Position numbers and translations under genes: made by a program
Source of the DNA: Hawksworthiomyces lignivorus
Taxonomy: Eukaryota > Ascomycota > Sordariomycetes > Ophiostomatales > Ophiostomataceae
DNA length: 64,000 nt
Reading direction: 5' to 3'
NCBI GenBank assembly: GCA_002917075.1
Contig: NTMA01000125.1
Span: 39,162-103,161 of the forward strand
Shown here: piece after piece, positions 54,641-64,000 of the stretch
Numbering within the stretch: the stretch's first letter is position 1
Layout: every line of letters begins with the position of its first letter
The notes under the pieces: model-generated
The model's database searches: none
The model's input: the letters and a program-made list of their open reading frames with translations, nothing else
What the model was told of the DNA's origin: nothing

Positions 54641-55260
54641 CTTGACGGGCACAGAGGTAATACCGAGGGCCGAACCGCGTTGCGACAAAAATGTAGAACG
54701 GTTCTGCTCGTAGATGCGGGTTGGTCGCGTTTGGCGATGGGGGCGAAGACAGCCTCTTGAGAAAAAAGGTCAAAATAGGTACTCCGTAGACGACGAGAAA
54801 TCCCATTATGTAAGCAGGGAAGCTTCCTTGATCGAGGAGATGCATCACGTGCTTTTCATTTTCTGGTTTTATTCTTTTCAACTACCTATTAGAGCTAGCT
54901 TGGCGATGTGATTGGCCACTCCCGTTCAGTACGATTCAGGGGTGATAGGTGGTGTGGGACTGGCCTTCGCTGTGGACACGGGTTTTCTTAATAGAACAGC
55001 TCTGCTTAAGCTGAGGCCAAAGAACGCGACTGAGGTGTTCTTTTTTTTTTTTTAATCTGCATATCGATCCCCCTTTCGTCCTTTTCCTTGTCGTTGCTCG
55101 TTTTTCTTTTTCAACACAGCTCATATATTCTCTTTTTTTCTTTCTCTTCGGCCATTCTGTCGATAAGGGACTGACAGCTGCATCTCGTCGTTTCTCTTCT
55201 CTTCTCTTCTCTCGTTTAATCCCCTTTTTGTTTTCCTTTCCCCCCGTACCATCATCCAGA
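54641..55260. other. Divergent promoter, U1-C gene and erv25
   Basis: No gene is seen. It carries a T run near 55040-55053 and a long pyrimidine-rich leader with TTCTC repeats (about 55190-55215) just before the erv25 start. Confidence 0.6.
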
Positions 55261-56198
55261 ATGCTGCCGCAGACGCTGCGGCAAGGCCTCTATGGCCTCT
55301 TTCTGTTTGCGACCGCCTGCCAGGCCCTCAAGTTCGACCTGCACGCCACGAACGGCCACCCTCGCTGCATTCGCAACTTTGTGACAAAGGACACACTGGT
55401 GGTGGTCACGGCGACTGTCAGCGGCCACAGGGGCGACGGCATGGTGGTGAACATGCATGTGCGTTTGGCCCCACAGTCTCGTGCCTCATTTCTTCTTCAA
55501 GTTTTTGACATGTACTGATGCTCGTCTCTTCTCTCTCTCTCTCTCTAGATCAAGGATGCGGTAGGCAACGAGTACGGCAAGGCCAAGGACATTGCCGGCG
55601 AGCAGCGGACCGTCTTCACATCGCACGCCGATGCGGCATTTGACATCTGCTTCGAGAACAACCTGAACCGTAAGGCGTCCCCATTGCCGGCTGATTCGTT
55701 GCTGGAAACAGCCGCTTCGTCTCTTTGCATGACCATTGAGAGGGGCCAATCTCTCGCATTGCACACGCACATACTGACCTATTTTGCCTGCAGACCGCGG
55801 CAGCGACGGCTTCCGCCACATCGAGCTGGACGTGGACATTGGCGCCGACGCTAAGGACTGGGCGGCCATCCAGGCCAACGAGAAGCTCAAGCCGGTCGAG
55901 ACGGAGCTGCGGCGCATCGAGGAGATGCTGACGGAGATCGTCGACGAGATGGAGTACCTGCGGCAGCGCGAGCAGAAGCTGCGCGACACCAACGAGAGCA
56001 CCAACACCCGCGTCAAGTGGTTCGGCTTCGGCACCACCTTCCTGCTGATCGGCCTCTGGGCCTGGCAGATCATGTACCTGCGGGCGTACTTCCGGTGGGT
56101 GTTCTCTCCTTTGTTCTTCTTTGTTTTCTCCTTCGCGCCAAAGGCGTCTTCTAACTCGTTTTTCTTCTTCTTTTTGCAGCTCCAAGCACCTTATCTAG
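55261..56198 (+). CDS. erv25: p24 family cargo receptor Erv25
   Basis: This p24-delta-type membrane protein cycles between ER and Golgi in COPII/COPI vesicles. Exons are 55261-55458, 55549-55669, 55794-56094 and 56180-56198 (212 residues), with phases closing. Donors are GTGCGT, GTAAGG and GTGGGT; acceptors are CTCTAG, CTGCAG and TTGCAG. The signal peptide is at about residues 1-22 ([10 protein letters not shown]). The lumenal GOLD domain starts at [20 protein letters not shown] and continues to [20 protein letters not shown]. The coiled coil is [24 protein letters not shown] with [18 protein letters not shown]. One TM segment follows ([15 protein letters not shown]). The short tail is YFRSKHLI, ending in the Phe-x-x-Lys-type sorting signal of Erv25. 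Five of the tail residues and the stop are encoded by a 19-nt last coding exon. Confidence 0.94.
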
Positions 56199-57278
56199 TT
56201 TTATTCACCGTCTTCTGCTTCGTGGAAGACTTTCCCTGGAAAGTGAATCACGCCATACACTCACAGCCAGTGCGCGCAAAATACAAATATGCATGCACAC
56301 GCATTACGCATATTCGACGAGCATACTTATTTCAGCCGTCGTTCCTATATTACATATTCTAATTTTCACATTCACCATAAAGCGTCTTTCGATTCCTGGG
56401 AAAGGTGTTGTTCGAGGGCAAATACAAAAACTTTTTACGTGGGCAAGGTAGATACAGAGGGAATGGCTGGGAGAGCCTTTTTTGTCTGGCTAAACCTGCG
56501 GATAGCAACGGTGGGCTTTGGATCAGTGTATACTACGAAATGACATGTCAAAAAAGATGATTTTTTTTTTCTTTACGAAGAAAGATTGGAGTGTGCAACA
56601 GCGTGAAAAGGGAGATGATCATTTCCATCTATAATACGACTAAGCGTGCTCATGCCGTTGCCTTGAACTAACACCAGGCACATCTTGTTTGCGTTTTGTA
56701 GTAGGATCTGTAAATATGCTGGCAAGCGTGAATTGAGATCGCATCCTTTGACCCGGGATCCCTCATACAGTCCTGGAGGATATCGTACAGTCTATTAAGC
56801 ATTAATTGGTTTGTTCGCTCATCACATTTCTGTAGCAGAGATTCTCTGCGGGGTGATTCTGGTATTTGCTCTTTCGAAAGCTTGTCTTGGCACTCATTAG
56901 CTGGACGTTGTGTATGGTGCAGTGATCTATTAGCTCGTTTCGACCGGTAGGCTTGCTCCTGTGAGAGATGGTGGTCGAGGAAGAGTGAGGTGTTCTAGAG
57001 ACGAGATGCGTGGAGTGCACCCCAAGGAACTTTGTTTTTCTTTGCGCGAATCAGAAGCTGGCTGTTGAAATTGGGGTGCGCACGACGCACATGCGCTCTG
57101 GAAGATCCGTTGCGGCTCGGCAGATGACGGGTATGGAGGTCCCAAATCCGCTAAAATTTTGGTGCCATTGGAAACTTTTCGTGCTGAGTAAAAGACAAAA
57201 CGAAACGGCTCAAAAAAGGCGACCTCTTACTCCTACAAAAAAGAAAGGAAAAAGAGAAAAGAACAAAATAATCTCAGA
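56199..57278. other. Intergenic, erv25 to sdh5
   Basis: No gene is seen in this 1.1 kb. The left part is the erv25 3' UTR; the right end is a purine-rich leader of sdh5. Confidence 0.5.
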
Positions 57279-58201
57279 ATGGCTGTTCAGCGATTGGTCT
57301 GCTCCGGAGCGCGACGTGCATTGCGTCCTCGTCTTGCGGCGGGAGCTTGCTGCCGCCAGCAGCGCCTGGCTCTCGCTTCTTACGCCTACTCGACGTCATC
57401 GTCATCTTCTTCCTCCTCTTCCTCCTCCTCCCCCTCCTACCCCCCACAGCATGAGGGCGTCAGGCACTCTGGACCCATTGACCCCGAGGTGCTGAGCGAG
57501 CTGCAGCTCGGCGAGCTGCCCGGCGGCAAGTTTCGCATCGAGCCCCTGCGCCGCGTCGGCGAGGACGTCGTGACCACGCGCGCGCGGCTTCTCTGTAAGT
57601 GTTCTTCCTTGCTCGCGACTTTTGGTTTTGTTTTGTGTCTTCCTGCACTTTTTTTTTTTTTTTGTCGTAGTATTTACGGCTGCTGATGCGCTCCACTCCC
57701 GCAGACCAGTCGCGGAAACGGGGCACGCTCGAGTCCGACCTGCTGCTGTCGACGTTCGCCGCAGCGCACCTAGCCACGATGACGCCGGCGCAGCTCGAGC
57801 AGTACGACCGCTTCCTCGACGAGAACGACTGGGACATCTACTACTGGGTAACGCAGGAGGAGGAGGAGCAGCCCGTAGCTGCGGCCGAGGCGGCAGAGCA
57901 GAAGGACACCCCCGCTGCGCGCGGGCCCGCCGAGCGGCCGGCGCACGAGTGGGCGCAGACTGTGGGCACGTTCAAGCCGGCCTACCGCCCGGTGCCGGCG
58001 CGGTGGCAGGGAAGCGAGATCCTGGCCTTGCTGCGGCAGCACGTGCAGGAGCGCTCGGCCGGCGGCGGAGACAAGGCAGCGGCCGAGGCTGTGGCCCAGA
58101 CTGGCGCCATCAGCAGCAGCAGCAGCAGCAGCAGCAGCGCAGCTGGCCAAGGCATGGCGTTCATGCCGCCTCTGTCAGACTTTGGGTCGCAGAAGGAGTA
58201 G
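57279..58201 (+). CDS. sdh5: Succinate dehydrogenase assembly factor 2 (SDHAF2), mitochondrial
   Basis: This matrix protein is needed to attach FAD covalently to the SDH flavoprotein subunit. Exons are 57279-57594 and 57705-58201 (270 residues). The intron has a GTAAGT donor and CCCGCAG acceptor, and the junction reads [20 protein letters not shown]. The presequence is Arg/Ala-rich ([20 protein letters not shown]), then a poly-Ser run encoded by repeated TCN. The conserved core is [20 protein letters not shown] with [20 protein letters not shown], the RGxLE signature and acidic helix of the family. The C-terminal extension ([20 protein letters not shown]) is typical of fungal members, and a second poly-Ser run near the end comes from (AGC)n. 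It is longer than yeast Sdh5 because of these low-complexity parts. Confidence 0.93.
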
Positions 58202-58656
58202 TGTACGATATTGGATAGACTTGAACAAAAAGAATACGAAGAAATCGAAACAAATTTTATCGCTCCTATTTGCAGGAATGGACTCGGCTTGAAAGTGTCA
58301 AATAGACGTGATGCAGAAGCCTCTCTCTCTCTCTCTCTCATATATTCACCGTGGTAATCATAACAAAAGTCCCCTCCGTATCCTATCACAAAGATCCAAT
58401 GCCGCCCTTCTGAGAGGCAGAAAAACGCCCTCTGAATACCATGAAAAGACCTGAAGAAACAAGAAAAAAAAAATGACACCCTCCATGGCCCAAAAGAAAA
58501 AAAAAAAAAAAGCTCATCATGCTTCTCATTATACAAAAGACAACAAAAAAAAAAGAGAGAAATGGGAAAATAGAAGACAGAAGAAGAGAAAAATCGGCCT
58601 CAAAAGAAAAGCCAGATGCACATTGGATTCATTCACGACTTTCACGCTCCGAGCCA
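58202..58656. other. Intergenic between convergent sdh5 and dsn1
   Basis: No gene is seen. It holds (CT)n at about 58320-58340 and two A-rich runs near 58468 and 58497. Confidence 0.6.
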
Positions 58657-60471
58657 CTACTCCATCCCTTTTCCTCCTCCGCCATCCTCTGGCAAGATCC
58701 TGCCCAGACTCCGCAGGACCTCCATCACTGGCAGCTCCTTGGTGCCTATGGCGGCCTTCTCGCGGTCTTCGCGCTCCTTCAGACGCGCCGCCCCTAGCCG
58801 CAGCAGCAAGTCGGCCTCCTGTCCGGCCACTGCCACCCGCTGATCTAGTACGTGCACGTTCTGGGCCAGGTGGTCGACCTGGAAGGCGACTGACTTGCGC
58901 AGCTGCTCGAGACGTTCTTGGATCTCTGTGCGGAACGCAGCCGGTGGCGGACCGGCCAATGCTGGAAGGTCTGCCGCTGCAGCTGGTGTCTCTGCGGACG
59001 ACTCCGGTGCGGGTGTCCTTGATCCAAGCGACAGCGATTTCAGCATGGCCGCCTCGCGCGGGTCCAAAAGCGCGGCGTCAGGCACCGGCGGTGCCTTGAC
59101 CAAGTCTTCATTTTCGGCAAATAGCGGCTCGAATGCGTATGTGGGCTTCACCAACATCAACCACTTTTTCTTTTCCTCTTTTAATCTGTGCGAAGAGAAA
59201 TTTTTTTGATTAGAGCTTGTACGTCGCAAGAGGCCCGGGCCAGGGCTCTGTAAGCGTGAGAGAATTGTACATACCGTTTTATGCGGGCTTCCAGCTCCGC
59301 AATCTTCTCCTCGTGCTCAATGTTGCGCGGATTTGGCTTCAGCACAACCGGCTTCTTTGGCTTTCTTGCCGCCTCGGCCGGCAGCTGGTCGCGGGCGAAC
59401 CAGTCAGAGAACTCGGGGCGGTTGGCAAAGTCCTTGAGCAGCTGGTCCTGGATGGCGCGGGCGCCGAGGACGGCGCTCGCGTTGGACGAGCCGTGCGGCG
59501 GCTTGTTGGACAGCGCCCGCTCGCCGCACCACATCAGCAGCTGCCGCATGCGCCGCGGTTCCGTCAAGCCGTCGGCCTCAATGTGCTTGTAGAACTCGGC
59601 TGCGTCGACTTCGCGGTGGGGCAGCGCGCTGTGCCCATTTTCGATCAGCGAGCTCGCCCGCCGCCCGCGCATGCCGACGCTGCTCCGCCGCTGCCCGCCG
59701 TTGCGCCGGAGCTCCTTGTTACGGTTGATGATCGGCGTGTCGCTAAAGGGTAGCGCAATCTGCTGCGCTGTCTCGTCGTGAGCGTTGTTCTCGTCCTCGT
59801 CGTCATCAACAACAGCTACATCGTCGTCCCCCTCCTCCTCCTCTGCTACTTCATGACGCCGCTTTGCTGTCCTGCTATCCGCTGTGCTGCGCGGTTTCCG
59901 CCCCTTGCCTGCCGTGCTACGAGACGGCGCAGCCTCCTCACTCCCGCTCCCTCCAGACGTCCGTGTTTTTCGCCTTGATGTCGCTGCCCTGGATGGTGTC
60001 GTCTCCTCTTCTATTGGTGGATGTGGTGCTTGTGGTGGTGCGGTTACTGCGTTTACCTTTGGCCGCCCCGGCCGCCTTGAACTAGCGGCCGCAGCGGTCG
60101 TCCGCGCATTTGGTGCTTCTTGGTGTGAAGAGAGGGCTGCTGTCGCAGCCGCTGCCCGCGCTGGTGGGTGTGGCGGTGATGCAGCTGCCGAGCGCTTCCG
60201 GCCGGCGCTCTGTTTGCTGTTGGCACGCGCACCTGATGCGCCTTTTCTTATGGTAGTGGTGGCGGCCGGTATCGCTTCGGGTTCGGCGGTCTTGACCCGC
60301 TTAGACCCTCGGGTGAATTGGAAATCGCCGTCTTGCTCATCGTACACAGCAGTCGCTACAAAGACAACAGGTTAGCATACACGACTCAGCCCAACACGGA
60401 TGCGTTCTCAGTCGCTCTGGGAGCTTACCGGCAAGACGTTTGCTGTGGCGGCGCTCAGGCTGGTTGCTCAT
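58657..60471 (-). CDS. dsn1: Kinetochore protein Dsn1/Mis13 (Mis12/MIND complex)
   Basis: This is a Mis12-complex subunit that links centromeric CENP-C to the Ndc80 complex. Exons are 60471-60429, 60355-59275 and 59185-58657 (550 residues). The first exon encodes only MSNQPERRHSKRLA plus one base. Donors are GTAAGC and GTATGT; acceptors are TTGTAG and GCACAG. Residues 15-200 are basic/acidic and disordered, with an acidic run (EEEEGDDDVAVVDDDEDE). The signature block is at about 231-245: RRSSVGMRGRRASSLI, two RRxS-type sites matching the Aurora B/Ipl1 sites of Dsn1. It is followed by HREVDAAEFYKHIEADGLTE and RRMRQLLMWCGERAL. The C-terminal helical part (EKIAELEARIKRLKEEKKKW across the second splice, then RTEIQERLEQLRKSVAFQVD) forms the complex rod. 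The order is that of fungal Dsn1. Confidence 0.92.
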
Positions 60472-62179
60472 GCTCAGGTCCTGCAGCGGTAGGCGGGTCT
60501 GTACGAGAGTCGTCATGGGAGCGTGGGCGGTATACAGTTTTTTCTTCTGTTGGCGTGGTTGTCGTCACCGCAGCATCGAGCACAGTGAGGCCGAAGAGCT
60601 GGCGTAGAGAAGCGAGACGTTGGTTCCAGCCCTCGTTCTCCTCTGCGTCGGCGCGCTCGCTCGTTTGTCTCCCCTCCGCTCAGTCTGTCTGCCGGCGTCT
60701 ATCGCACGTTCCCTGCGCAGGCGGAGTATATCCAGCAGGAGGAAAACGCGTCACGCTGCGCAGGATTTCCGGTCCCCGTCTTTGTTTCTCTATCGTAATG
60801 GTTCAGACCGTAAGAGAAGGCGAATTGATTATGGAATCAGGCGCAGCAAGGAAAAGATTATGCCCTGTAGCAGCCTTGTCGCAATATGTTGGGCGGATGC
60901 CTCGTGCAAGATCAACAAATATAAAGTCGTTATTCTGTCCTCTCTTTTCAGCCTTGCACACTTTTCATCGTCTCTCGGGCGAGTTTGCGCGCGTCTCGGT
61001 TGATGTGTGAAGTAACGCGTCAATGAAGCATAGACTCGGAATTGGCGGAGCTGAGAAAGAAGCCGTAAGTGTGTCTGCGTTTCGAACAGGCGAGTCGACG
61101 GGATTGTTAGATGGCTACCGGCAGCAAGAACAGAAGAGAACGAAAAGTCGCGATATTTTAGTATTTTGAGGGGGTGGTTTAGTTGGCTTCCCGCTATTTC
61201 GCCCATGACATTTTCCTTTTCCCACCTCTGCGCCGACGATTTGTTTACGCGCTGCACGGGACACTTGATTTGCTAAGAAAGTTACGCTAGTCCATAAAGG
61301 GAAAATGTGGTTTGTTCCCCTTGTCAAAGGCTTCCTGAAATTTCTAGCTTGCTTTTTCACGTGACTGGGAAAAACCGTCTGCTGCCGTCATTAGCCACAT
61401 ACCATCAACGTGCCATACCTCTGACTACATGCGGAGCTATGGTGCTGTACCAGTCTCGAAAAGAATAAAGAGCATGGTCGTAGTCCGAATGAAGACAAAA
61501 AAAAACAAAAAAAATTTAACTACAAAAATACAAAATTAGGCACGGGAACTGTGTCTCAAAGCGGTCTTTCATGATGTTAATCCTATTCGATTCAGAGTTG
61601 TTCCCTTACTCCCCCTCTGCCCTCCTCCTCAAATGCCACACGTATCTCGTCTTTCCTCTACTCCCCTTTCTCCCACCATCATAGCAAAAGACGCGTCGTC
61701 AATGCCCAGAGGGAACAGTAACACTAAAGGACGGAATATAATAGAGAGAGCAAGGTCGAGACCCTAAGAAATATTGATAGAAGAATCATGCGCTAAATCA
61801 TCCTGAGGCCGTCCCCCAACACAAAAAACCATGATGCTGAGGAGCCCCATTTTTGGTACCGGGGCCTGACAGCCACTTTTCCGAACACCGTAAATTCCAC
61901 TCAAAGACCATCCAAATATAAGACAAACCTTTTTTGATGTTACAAGAAAGAATAAGATGGCAAAGAGGAAATCTTAAATCAGACTCTCCCAATATCCTTA
62001 TTCTTGCGCCTTCCCCTGCTGATTTGCGGCGCCGCATCAGCCTTGCCACACTCCGCTCCCAGTCTCATAAGAAGCCGCAGCCCATGGTATATATGTCATC
62101 GTTCACCATTGTACTCCTGCCAAGTACTGCCTCCCACCTGCGCTAGGCTCCAGCAGCTTGAGCGAGAAATGCCACTCCG
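60472..62179. other. Intergenic, dsn1 promoter and atf1 3' flank
   Basis: No supportable gene is seen. Two ACGCGT hexamers (near 60746 and 61014) lie 275-545 bp upstream of dsn1. A/T-rich sequence with A runs occurs at about 61496-61540. The right end is the 3' UTR of the bZIP gene. An open plus-strand frame at 60318-61010 overlaps dsn1 and its promoter and lacks family features. Confidence 0.5.
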
Positions 62180-63928
62180 TTATGAGAACCGCCGAGCAGC
62201 AACTTGTCCCGCAATCACGGGCTGGCTAGCAACTGCCGGTGCCATTCCATAGGGGTTAAGCTGGCCATTGCTGTACGGTTCCATTGGCGGCTGGATAAAG
62301 GCGCCATGGAGGCCTTGTTGCTGAGCGACAGGGCAATCTTTGTGCGCCATCAAGAGCGTCTTCAAATTGACAACCTCTTCACGAAGCTGGCTAATTTGCG
62401 CAGACAAATTTTCATTCTCGGTGCTATACAGCTCGACTTTCGACTGCAGATTTTGAAGCCACTGCTTTTTCCGCTGTCTGCATTTAAGTGCCGCAACTCT
62501 GTTCCAAAGGTTAGCGGCTCTAAGATGCAACTACTGTTTTTTTTCTCTCACAAGGAGTAGCGTATGGAATGACCAACCTGTTTCTTTCGAGGAAGTTTTT
62601 GCGCTTTTCTTCCTCTGTCATCTTCTTCTGCTTGGGATTGCCGTCCTTTCCTGGTTTAGAGTCTTCCTCATCCGACATGTCGTCCATATCGATATCGTGC
62701 GCAGAAATACTGCCGTTGCTCTTTGCCTTTTTGCTGGCTGGGCCAGTCTTGGCTGGCGCATCCTGCGCTTTCCGTCGGCCGTTCGTTGTGGCCCCCATAT
62801 CAGCTGTTGAATTGCGCTTAGCTTTGCCCCTTGTGCTTGGGCGGGCCTGCTCGCTCTCATCCGAGACTGGACTCCCATCGTCACTATCATGATAGGAGCC
62901 GACAGACTCGTTTGTGGCTGCGACCGAAGAGCCCTTAGCGCCAGAAGAGCCATTCATGGGAGGAGATCCATTAGGTGGGAGAGGATGCTGCACAGGCTGT
63001 CTCCCTGGCACCGTCGGAATCGGCACCGCCGAAACAGGAGGCGCTATGCCCGCTGCGGCCACAGGAACCGGGACAGGAACAGCCGTTTGTGTAGGCATGA
63101 CCTGGGGTGCCGGTGGCGGTGGGGCCGCGAACTGCGCTTGTGGCTGGGTGCTGCTGCGACCCTGAGCCAACAAGTATAAACTATTGGCGGCGTTGTTGTC
63201 TTGGTCAAAAGGCCCCGACGTTACCTTTGTTTCCGGCTTCTGCGCAGGCGCAGAGGTGACAGAAGTGAGGTCTTGCGGCTGGGACGTGATAGACGGCGGA
63301 ACTGAGGCAGAAACAGCTGGTTGAGAGGTCGGCGGGTGCTGCTGACCGTTCTGCTGGGCTTGTTGCTCGCGTTTTGCGGCTGCTGCGTTCATAGCAGTGC
63401 GGTGAAAGTCTAGCGTGCTAGGAGTCGCACCACCACTTTGCAGCTGCGCGAACAACGCCTGCGAATTGGGGCTTGGTGCAGGAAACATAGAGCCGCTTCC
63501 ACCTGGCGTCAAACCAGTGCGTAGTGAAGATTCATTAGGGGTCGGAAACCCGCCACGCAGATGTGTGTCGCCGAAATAGTCGTTGGCTGGACCCGACAGC
63601 ATAGCCGGACTCAACGGACCAGTTCGCAACGAACCACCTCCCCAATTGAATGGTGTAGCACCGCCCCCCGGAAGTAGAGAAGACGGTGAAGTGAGAGCCG
63701 CGACAGACGGAAGCTTAGTGCCGCCAGGAGTCTCGGGAGGAGCGCCGCCAAAAGATTGTTCAAAAGGGTTTGGCTCTAGACTAAGAGAACCTCCGCCGAC
63801 TTGATTTGCAAAATAGTCTGGTGTATTGCCGTTCTGCTGTTGAGCAGGTCGGGGCGGCGGAGCGAGCGGCTTGGCAGGACCGGAGTTGGCATTCGGCTCA
63901 GATTTTTGTGATGATGAGGGACGGGCGT
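62180..63928 (-). CDS. atf1: ATF1/AtfA-type bZIP transcription factor, 5' end off window
   Basis: This is the stress-responsive ATF/CREB-type factor that works downstream of the Hog1/Sty1 MAP kinase in fungi. Visible exons are 63928-62578 and 62498-62180. The right exon begins at an acceptor (CTGAC branch, TATTTAG), so at least one 5' coding exon lies beyond the window. The N-terminal part has the Atf1 pattern: PNPFEQSFGG, PSVAALTSPSSLLPGGGATP and FNWGGGSLRTGPLSPAMLSG. A Pro/Gln/Ala-rich middle follows, then KQKKMTEEEKRKNFLERNR. The intron splits the basic region at ERNR/VAALKCRQRKKQW, the NxxAAxxCR motif of ATF/CREB factors. The zipper follows as ENENLSAQISQLREEVVNLK, then LLMAHKDCP. It should bind CRE (TGACGTCA) sites as a dimer. 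The GTTGGT donor is weak but required by homology. Confidence 0.92.
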
Positions 63929-63970
63929 CTAAATACGGCAAACGAATGTCAGTAAACAATTGGATTTTTC

Positions 63971-63995
63971 AAAAAAAAAAAAAAAAAAAAAAAAA
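63971..63995. repeat. A25 homopolymer
   Basis: The plus strand has 25 consecutive A, lying in the intron just upstream of the visible bZIP exons. On the transcribed strand it is a poly-T run about 35 bp before the branch site. Confidence 0.85.
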
Positions 63996-64000
63996 GAAAA

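Noticed and set aside
54846..54881. Minus-strand frame upstream of the U1-C start
   Set aside because: It is the U1-C promoter/leader. The U1-C family start MPK at 54640 is fixed by homology and splice phase.
60318..61010. 230-residue plus-strand frame over the dsn1 first exon
   Set aside because: It runs antisense through dsn1 exons and promoter and has no recognisable domain. The dsn1 exon model explains the region.
1..64000. CRISPR arrays, insertion sequences, operons or ribosome binding sites
   Set aside because: The window is a fungal nuclear sequence. No spaced direct repeats, transposase frames or terminal-repeat elements were seen.

Overview
This is a eukaryotic, filamentous-ascomycete window (Pezizomycotina, probably Sordariomycetes/Hypocreales). 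The genes carry short introns of about 50-120 nt with GTRNGT-type donors and CTAAC/CTGAC branch sites close to the acceptor. Intergenic DNA is long and rich in A/T and pyrimidines. Several proteins are fungal-specific (DUF3632, EsdC-like, GPI-anchored wall proteins), and a single dispersed 5S rRNA gene is present. The supplied reading frames often show only one exon, so I rebuilt gene models by hand from splice signals and reading phase. The class-level assignment is inference.

Layout. 1-5 kb: three minus-strand accessory metabolic genes, namely a SnoaL-like protein running off the left edge, a 14-TM DHA2 drug:H+ antiporter, and a frame-broken 3-hydroxyisobutyrate-dehydrogenase-like gene. 5-16 kb: a mitochondrial SpoU rRNA methyltransferase (MRM1), a three-exon DUF3632 gene, and two GPI-anchored proteins, one with repeated Cys-rich modules. 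16-26 kb: a GFA/Mss4-like gene, a DUF1365 gene divergent from MBF1, and the replication-licensing factor CDT1. CDT1 has three MluI cell-cycle boxes (ACGCGT) within 41 bp about 300 bp upstream. 26-32 kb: gene-poor, but holding a 5S rRNA gene (minus, 26295-26413) and a small spliced gene. 32-42 kb: an amidohydrolase, an EsdC-like glycogen-binding protein, an HD-domain hydrolase and a small GPI mucin. 42-49 kb: about 7 kb without a supportable gene. 49-53 kb: a 1240-residue disordered protein with poly-Gln.

53-64 kb is a dense housekeeping block: U1 snRNP protein C, ERV25 (p24 cargo receptor), SDH5/SDHAF2, DSN1/Mis13 (kinetochore), and an ATF1/AtfA-type bZIP factor running off the right edge.

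The most striking feature is the U1-C gene. To encode the conserved U1-C N-terminus it needs a 10-nt first coding exon and a 6-nt microexon (54553-54558). Skipping that microexon is frame-neutral and removes exactly two conserved Phe residues before the zinc finger. A splice-site-recognition factor may thus depend on, and could be tuned by, a very difficult splicing event. Other points worth attention are the MCB trio at CDT1, the compensated helix of the 5S gene, and the broken dehydrogenase.
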